NCBI GenBank assembly: GCA_030267565.1
Contig: BRXU01000014.1
Coordinates: 1,834,001 to 1,898,000 of the forward strand
Direction: 5' to 3'
Length of the DNA stretch: 64,000 nt
Source: Pleodorina starrii
Lineage: Eukaryota > Chlorophyta > Chlorophyceae > Chlamydomonadales > Volvocaceae
Each line of letters opens with the position of its first letter. The first letter of the stretch is position 1. Below are positions 57,544-64,000 of the stretch, in pieces. The position numbers and the translations under genes are program-made. The notes under the pieces are model-generated. The model was not told the DNA's origin, made no database searches, and worked only from the letters and a program-made list of their open reading frames with translations.

Positions 57544-58982
57544 TTTACCTAGATTTAATAGATAAGAACAGATACGAGGTCTCGGCAGGGCGTGTGTAAG
57601 AGCGGACTAGTGGCAACTTGCCACAGTTTGCCAATGAGCCACCAAATTGAGACGTACGGCAATACGCCGGCGCAAGTTGAACTATTCTGGGTCGCCCACT
57701 GTACCTATTATATTGGTACCGGCACGTTATTCAAGCTGCGAAGCTACCTCGATAAGATACAGGCATGGTCGGGCATGTTTACTTCGATTTTGCCCGGGTT
57801 TCCTTCACGCAAGTTGGGTTTGACTACTCAGGGCTATATTTGCTTCTTATGCTCCTGAATTAACCAGACGATTGGCATGAAAGTTTGGCACGGCACAGGG
57901 TTTGGCGCTCAACACTAAAATTTGCCCAACAGCTGTGTGTCAGATTACCACTGCTCGGTTCGTCGTCAACTGTGTTACAGCGCTGTGTGCAAAGCGGATA
58001 TGCGGTGAGCTGAGACGTGACAGCGCGTGTGGGAGGACCCCTCCGACGACCTGTGTAGCGCGGGGTTTCGTATGGCTGCGTATGGCAGGGTGTAGCCGGA
58101 GGGGACAAACTTCGCGAAAGGAACCCTCTGCCCAGTGTAGACATTAGTACGCGCGAACTTGCCTAACATGAAAGTGCTGCGACTCTTTGTTGATGCTGCG
58201 ACGAGCTGGCACTCGCGTCAGCCATGCGTCAGCCGCCACTCCCGGCAAGTGTCCTCTGCAGCTCGGAACCCAGCAAGGCCGCTGCTGTTCTGTCCGGGCG
58301 ATAAGACGTGCGTATCCCTTTTCTCCCACATTGCTGCCAAGCAGTGCAAGCCCCCATCCCTCCTATAGTTGCCCGGGCGGGCTTCGGCATGCCACATTTC
58401 CCAGCTGTTTTCGTACGCCCTCCCTGTGTGAAATGGGGGCACAGCTGCTCTCAAGCCGGGCCACTGACCCAAGGCGCAAGACGTGATATCCTTATAAGGG
58501 AATCAATTACGCTATCGGATATGACATACAGGGCGGCGCGTGACCTCGCGTGACATTGTTCGCCAAGGGCAAAGGTTGGGTCTGTGACGCACTGAGGTCA
58601 GTTTCCCAGTGTCAGTGTTTGCTGCCACGACATTCTCGAATGGGTTTCTTACACTAGCGTGATAAAATTCTGAGTGCCTCTCGGTCAAGCAGCCCCTTTA
58701 TTACGTGTCGGAGGTTAGGCCTGTGTGGCCTGGTGTGGCACAGTGTGGCGTAAGCCGCCAACTCTTATACAGCCTTTCGTACAAGTGGCAACAGAGAGCA
58801 GGGCAGCAGGCCATAGGAAGAGCTGGTAACCGCAAGGTTCAAGGCTCGAATAATCCATCGACATTTTTTCCGTTAGAACCGTTGGCGGGCCTTACCCCAG
58901 CTCACTGCGTCAGATATTTTTATAGTCCCGTCCACTGCATGTCTCGTTTCACACTTGTACTCACAAACGGGGTCCTCAGCTG
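57544..58982. other. Divergent intergenic region, S17 / cathepsin
   Basis: 1.4 kb between divergent start codons, moderately AT-richer than coding DNA. No gene or clear repeat seen. Confidence 0.45.
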
Positions 58983-61900
58983 ATGATAGGCATGATGAAG
59001 GGGTCAGCGTCGCGGGCTGCCGTCTCGGGAATGCTGACGTTGCTTCTGGTGGTGCTTCTGGCGGCCACAACAGTCGATGCACATGGTTACCGTGACAAGT
59101 CACTTAAGAAGCCAATCGCACCAGAACGTCGCTTCCGCAACCACGTGCCTGCGCCGTTGATGAGGGAGCACGACCTGCCGAAGAACTTTAACTGGTGCAA
59201 CGTGGATGGCGTCAACTACTGCACAGCAAATTGGAACCAGCACATCCCATATTACTGCGGTGGATGCTGGGTGCACGGCTCGCTGTCCATGATTCAGGAC
59301 AGGTGAGAGGGATTTGGGTAGGTAGCCTGCTGTGCAGAAGCGAATTTTATACATCTCAAGAAATATTATGCGGAAGATGGGAGGAGGGTGTTGTAGAAGC
59401 ATGAACTTGAGGGGCGTGACCACGTTACCGCCCAAACCGCTTGCTTTTCCGTGACACGGGCTTCGGCTTTATTTCGCATCGCAGCAAATTGGGTCGGTAT
59501 CGATCACTTCAGCCGAAGTTCTTACAGCTTTTGCGCGATGTATGTGTGCCCCCTGCGCCTCTTGCAGAAGGCAGGAACGACCGGCCGTCGCGGCGACATG
59601 CCACCAAACCCTGTTGCAATTATAACACTCCTTGCCGCCGACCAACCAATACGAGCAGTGTGTCAGCATCAAACATGGAGTATAGGCTGCTTTCTCTAAA
59701 ACCAGCGCACCTCGCCGTCGAGTCGTCGCCGCTGCCTTGCCGCAACCCTCAAAAGAACCCCTCCTGTTCCACACCCCGTCCTCTCCCAAACCCTCATCCA
59801 ATCCACCCTCACCCGTAACCCTCATCCTTCCCCCATGCCCGTCCTCCCGTCTCCCTTTTCCGGTCAGGCTGAAGATCAAGAAGAAGGCGAAGAGTCCCGA
59901 TGTTATGCTGTCCCGACAGACCCTGCTCAACTGCGCTGCGTTCGAGGGGTACGGCTCCGGCTGCGACGGCGGCGACACGGTCGACGTCTTCAGCTACATG
60001 TCTGAGTGAGTGTGTGGAGCGATTGAGCGAAGCGGCGCTGGATCGCCCGACTGACACAAGCACGCGGCGCCAAGCGGGGGGGTGGCTTCACGTTGCTTGC
60101 TCCGGAAACCGCGCAAACGTCCACCGCCACCGCCGCATGCCCTTTGCCGGCCAACCCGTCACCGCATTGCCGCCAACCCCTCACAGCTTACCACTTTCTG
60201 CGCCTTGCCTGCCAGCCGCCGCCGCCGCCGCCGTTGCGGTGGCGGGATCGAGGCCCCTACGCGCCCATCGCTGTCCGCCTGTTTGCCCTCATGCCCTGCC
60301 CACCGCCCCCCCATCGCCCTTCCCCAGGTTCGGCCTCCCTGACGAGGGCTGCATGACGTACAATGCCACCGACCACACCAAGTTCCCCGGCCATAAGCAT
60401 TGCCCCGTGGAGGGCCAGTGCCTCAACTGCATGCCCATTGACGGCATGGACACGTGCTGGCCCATCGAGCGGCCCATCAAGTATTACCTCAACGCCTGGG
60501 GCCAGCTGGATGGGACGGTGGAGGTGGGTGGGTGGGTGGGTGGGTGGTGCGGTGGTGGTGGGTGAGGCCGCCCTTGGGCACGTCGGTCCGAATGTGTCGG
60601 CAAGCGTTAGGACCAGACGGGGCTCAAATATGGAGCATACAGAATGCGACCGTGGCCAGAAACGTTGTGTGTACGGTAGCATGAGTTGAAGCTGGAGAGG
60701 GATGGTATGGGGGGCGACGCAACCCGTCTCGGAAACGTCGACCTGGCCACAGGCGGGGAAGCGAGCGGCACCCACCGCGTTGTGTTGACTTTGACTAACT
60801 CTTGACTTGACTTTGTTTGCAGCTTCAGAGCTGCAACCAACCCGAGTGCGCTGGCTCTAGTGCACTAAATAAAGCGGCTTAGACCTTGCAAGCTGGCCCC
60901 ATTTTCCCTGATGCGGTCCCGCCCACCCGCCCACTCCTGGAGCCTGCTCCCGTGTGTGTACCCTCTTGAGACATCCTGTTGGTGTTAACCCACCCTTACT
61001 AACCCTGCTGGTGTTAACCCACCCTGATGTGTGCGCCCTGTCCTGGTCACGTGCGTGGTCAGGCCATGATGTCGGAGATTTACCACCGCGGCCCCATCAC
61101 GTGCGGCATTGCCTGCCCCGACGACTTCACCTGGAAGTACAAGGGAGGCATCCACAAGGACAACTCCGGAGACACAGAGCTGGACCATGGTGGGTCGGCG
61201 ATGTGGGTCGGTGGAGAGGGGTGTAATAAAGATGATGCCGGTACTCCTCTTGTTCAAAAGCCCGCTCGGCGGTTCTCCGGCGTCTCTCCGGCGTGCTAAC
61301 CCACCCACGTGTCCACCTTTGCCTCGCGCCTTCTTTCTCGCAGATGTTGAGGTGGTTGGCTGGGGCGTCGAGGACGGCGTCAAGTACTGGCTCGTGCGCA
61401 ACAGCTGGTGAGAGAGGGCTCTCCAAGAGTCGGGTCGAGTTAACGCTGCGAGGCCAACACGATCTTTTGCTCGGGCGGGGAAGTGCACAACTACCGCCAC
61501 CCGTACTTTCGTTGTTGCCCAGTGGCCCCTGCCCATCCAAAGCCATCAGCAGTTTCCGCTTGCCGCCCTGTTGCGTCCCCGACGCCGCACAGCTTTGGCT
61601 TCGGGTGACGCCGCACACATTCGCCTTGTGTTGTGTCCCATCCACAACCCCGCACGTGTGCCCACCCGTCGCCTGCGCCGTCCATCCTGACGAACGTGCC
61701 GCGCCTCTTCTTTCCCTAGGGGCACCTACTGGGGTGAGATGGGTTTCTTCCGCGTGGAGCGGGGCGTCAACGCGCTGCAGATTGAAAGCGGCGACTGCTG
61801 GTGAGGCGGAGGGCGGCGGAGGGGTCCCGGTGGTGATGTAGTGGGTATTGTGGGTTAGGAGTTGGGGTGGAGGGGTAGGGTTGAGAGGTGGATGGGTACC

Positions 61901-62443
61901 GTGTCCATTCGGAAGGGGGATAGGGAGCCTGCGGAACACAGAGGTTGCAACGCACCTGACGTGAGGCGCAAGGCAGAGGGGCCAACCGGTAACCAAGGCT
62001 CGTTCTTGTGAGAGCAAATGCGGCGGCGCTTGGGAATTAGGACGCGTGCTTTGCTTCAACAAAGTGCTTCAGAATTCCGTGGGGTGCGCTTCATGGCCGC
62101 TGGAGTTTGGGTCCTTTTTACCGGCCTTATGCCTTACGCCGGATGAGGGCTTGTGCCAACGGCAAACATACCGTACCACATGCATTTTCTGCAAGCAACC
62201 GCCCCGCGCGTCTCCCTTCTCACACCCTCCAGGTACGCCGACCCCGAGTGGTCCATGGAGAAGGATGTGGAGAGCGGCAAGCTGCACGGCTCAATGTGGG
62301 GCATCAAGGACAAGAACGACCCGGATGCTGCCGCAAGGTCCGCCAAGCCCGGTGCCGGCGTGCACCTCATCGCCGCCACGTCATCGTCTATCGAGGCGGC
62401 CGAGGAGCAGCCGCTGCCCGTGGCGCGCCGCATGCTGCACTAG
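58983..62443 (+). CDS. Cathepsin X/Z-like papain-family cysteine protease
   Basis: Secretory or vacuolar C1A protease, probably a carboxypeptidase like cathepsin X. Exons 58983-59302, 59868-60005, 60328-60523, 61063-61189, 61344-61407, 61720-61800, 62233-62443; 378 residues. Signal segment about 14-34 (MLTLLLVVLLAATTVDA), then a very short pro-region as in cathepsin X. The mature start LPKNFNWCNVDGVNY parallels the family's LPKSWDWRNVDG. NQHIPYYCGGCWVHGS contains the oxyanion Gln, the cathepsin X-specific HIP mini-loop and catalytic Cys about 95. LDHDVEVVGWG holds catalytic His about 260, and VRNSWG holds Asn about 280. Oddities: Cys replaces Arg in NWCNVDG, the active-site context is CGGCW rather than CGSCW, and a C-terminal extension of about 70 residues follows GDCW. 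TGTAAC at 62,937 is a likely poly(A) signal. Confidence 0.93.
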
Positions 62444-63059
62444 AGGGCCAACGTGAGGCGCCCAGCTGGGCCTGGCATGACAGGCAAAGCCAGGCCGGGC
62501 TGGTGGAGAAGCTGTGGCAGGCGTTGCTATGTGGCGGCTGCCGGGCAGTGGAGTGGGCTATCGACGCGCATTAGGGTGGTACATGAGAGCACTGCGCTGT
62601 GCTCGGCATTGCTGCGAAAGCGGGACGGCATAGCTAAAGCTACATTGTACCATACGTGTTGGCCGCAGATGATGGCCGCACAATATGCGTGCGTCATGGC
62701 CGGGGGTGGCCGGCAGATCGGTTTTACAGTGCTTAATGCGCAGAGACGCTGCTCTCATGTCTGTATTCCTTTGCCGTGCATGTGGTTCGAATAAGCCAAA
62801 AAGCCGACTGGTTTTAGGGAGTACTACGCAGGAATGTCCTCTGTACGCAGGTGTGTTTAAAATGGTATATGAAAGGGCGCGCTAATCGCCCTTCGTAAAT
62901 GGGATGCGCATACGTGACGGCGTTCGCTTCGCGATCTGTAACGTCTACTTGCATGTGCACGTATTTGTTGAAATGGAACATTTCGAGCAATGGACCCATT
63001 CCCATCCTTGGCTACAGCCAGCAAGAGGAGACAAAAGAGCGTGCGCTCCTGCCGCATAC
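62444..63059. other. 3' UTR of the cathepsin gene and spacer
   Basis: Includes the TGTAAC signal at 62,937-62,942. No further gene is seen before the repeat field starts near 63,060. Confidence 0.5.
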
Positions 63060-63417
63060 AGTAACATGGGTCCCATGGGTCTCACGGGTCCCTTGGGCCC
63101 CATGGGCTGTCCGAGCTCCACAGGGCCTGTGGAGCTCGGACAGCCCAAGAGATCAGTGAGATCCATGGGACTCGTCAGACTCATGGAATCTGTGGGACCC
63201 GTTGGGACCTGGGGGAACCATAGGACCTGTGAGACCCATGGGACCCATGAGGCCCATGGGTCTCCATGCGACACGTGGGACCCATGGGGACCATGCAACC
63301 AATGGGGCCCGTGGGCCCCATGGGATCTGTGGGACTTGATGGAACCTGTGAGAAAAATATGTCCTATGGGACCCATGGAACCCACGAGACCCATAGGACC
63401 CGATGGGACTTGTCGGG
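63060..63417. repeat. Degenerate ACCCATGGG-type repeat field
   Basis: Loosely repeated GGGACCCATGGGACC-like blocks of varying length, many built on the palindrome CCCATGGG. It contains a perfect 45-base hairpin and leads directly into the regular 19-base array. Confidence 0.75.
63103..63147. repeat. Perfect inverted repeat, 22-bp arms with one-base loop
   Basis: The left arm (63,103-63,124) begins TGGGCTGTCCGAG and ends CCACAGG. The right arm (63,126-63,147) is its exact reverse complement. The central base is G at 63,125. It could extrude as a cruciform or fold as an RNA hairpin. Confidence 0.92.
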
Positions 63418-64000
63418 ACCTCGACCCACGGGCCCAGCCTCGACCCACGGGCCTAGCCTCGACCCATGGGTCCAACCTCGACCCACGGGCCCAGCCTCGA
63501 CCCAAGGGCCTAGCCATGACCCATGGGCCAAACATCGACCCACAGGCCCAGCCTCGACCCATCGGCCCAGCCTCGACCCACGGGCCAAGCCTCAACCCTA
63601 GGGTCCAGCCTCGACCCACCGGCCTAGCCCCGACCCACGGGCCCAGCCTCGACGCACGGGCACAGCCTCGACCCATGGGCCTAGCCTCGACCCACGGGCC
63701 TAGCCTCGACCCACGGGCACAGCCTCGACCCATGGGCCCAGCCTCGACCCACGGGCCCAGCCTCGACCCACGGGCACAGCCTCGACCCATGGGCCTAGCC
63801 TCGACCCACGGGCCTAGCACCGATCCACGGGCACAGCCTCGACCCACGGGCACAGCCTCGACCCATGGGCCTAGCCTCGACCCACGGGCCTAGCCTCGAC
63901 CCGCGGGCCAACCATCGACCCATGGGCCCAGCCTCAGCCTATCAGCCTAGCCTCGACCCATGGGCCAAACCTCGACTCACGGGTCCAGCCTTTACCCACA
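63418..64000. repeat. 19-bp minisatellite, about 30 units, continuing past the window
   Basis: The unit CCTCGACCCACGGGCCCAG is tandemly repeated with C/T and G/A variation (ACGGGCC or ATGGGCC, CAG or TAG) from 63,418 to the right edge. Because 19 is not a multiple of 3 and the unit rarely makes stops, the array is open on both strands as a 19-residue peptide repeat; that openness is not evidence of a gene. Confidence 0.93.

Noticed and set aside
62904..63893. 329-codon plus-strand and 302-codon minus-strand repeat frames
   Set aside because: Openness is explained by a 19-bp stop-poor tandem repeat read in every frame; no conserved start or domain.
1..64000. CRISPR array, rRNA genes, bacterial operon signals
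   Set aside because: None seen; the tandem repeats lack spacer structure and the genes are intron-rich eukaryotic genes.

Overview
The window looks like nuclear DNA of a volvocine green alga close to Chlamydomonas. The coding sequence is very GC-rich, with alanine/glycine/proline-rich linkers. Genes are split by many short GT-AG introns, TGTAA poly(A) signals follow several genes, and a nuclear gene for plastid ribosomal protein S17 is present. I found no bacterial operons, rRNA or convincing tRNA. Exon models were built by hand: splice sites were accepted only where reading phase and family homology both continued across the junction.

Layout. (1) 166-389, minus: the first two coding exons of a Rab GDP-dissociation inhibitor that runs off the left edge. 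It is divergent from (2) 759-9289, plus: a roughly 1570-residue FNBP4-like protein with two WW domains. (3) 11,078-29,831, plus: five tandem paralogues, each with five exons, encoding small secreted proteins with eight invariant cysteines in the order C, C, CC, CXC, C, C. This is the most novel part of the window; I do not recognise the family. (4) 31,080-34,578, plus: a PH-domain protein with acidic tryptophan motifs. (5) 37,106-41,183 and 48,058-51,786, minus: two isoprenylcysteine methylesterase-like membrane hydrolases that flank a 3-hydroxybutyrate dehydrogenase-like SDR (43,745-45,954, minus). A probable transposon with inverted ends lies at 42,010-43,180. (6) 53,649-56,853, plus: PEX19 with a C-terminal CKVQ prenylation box, convergent with plastid ribosomal protein S17 (57,217-57,543, minus). 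(7) 58,983-62,443, plus: a cathepsin X/Z-like cysteine protease. (8) 63,060-64,000: satellite-like repeats running off the right edge.

Functional threads. Three loci concern protein prenylation: Rab GDI handles prenylated Rabs, PEX19 carries a CaaX box, and the ICME-like enzymes would demethylate prenylated cysteines. They are not adjacent as a unit and I do not claim a cluster. The five-gene cysteine-rich array and the ICME pair show local duplication, and both retain near-identical introns in part of their length, which suggests recent duplication or gene conversion. The intergenic stretches contain short tandem repeats and hairpins but no further gene I can support.
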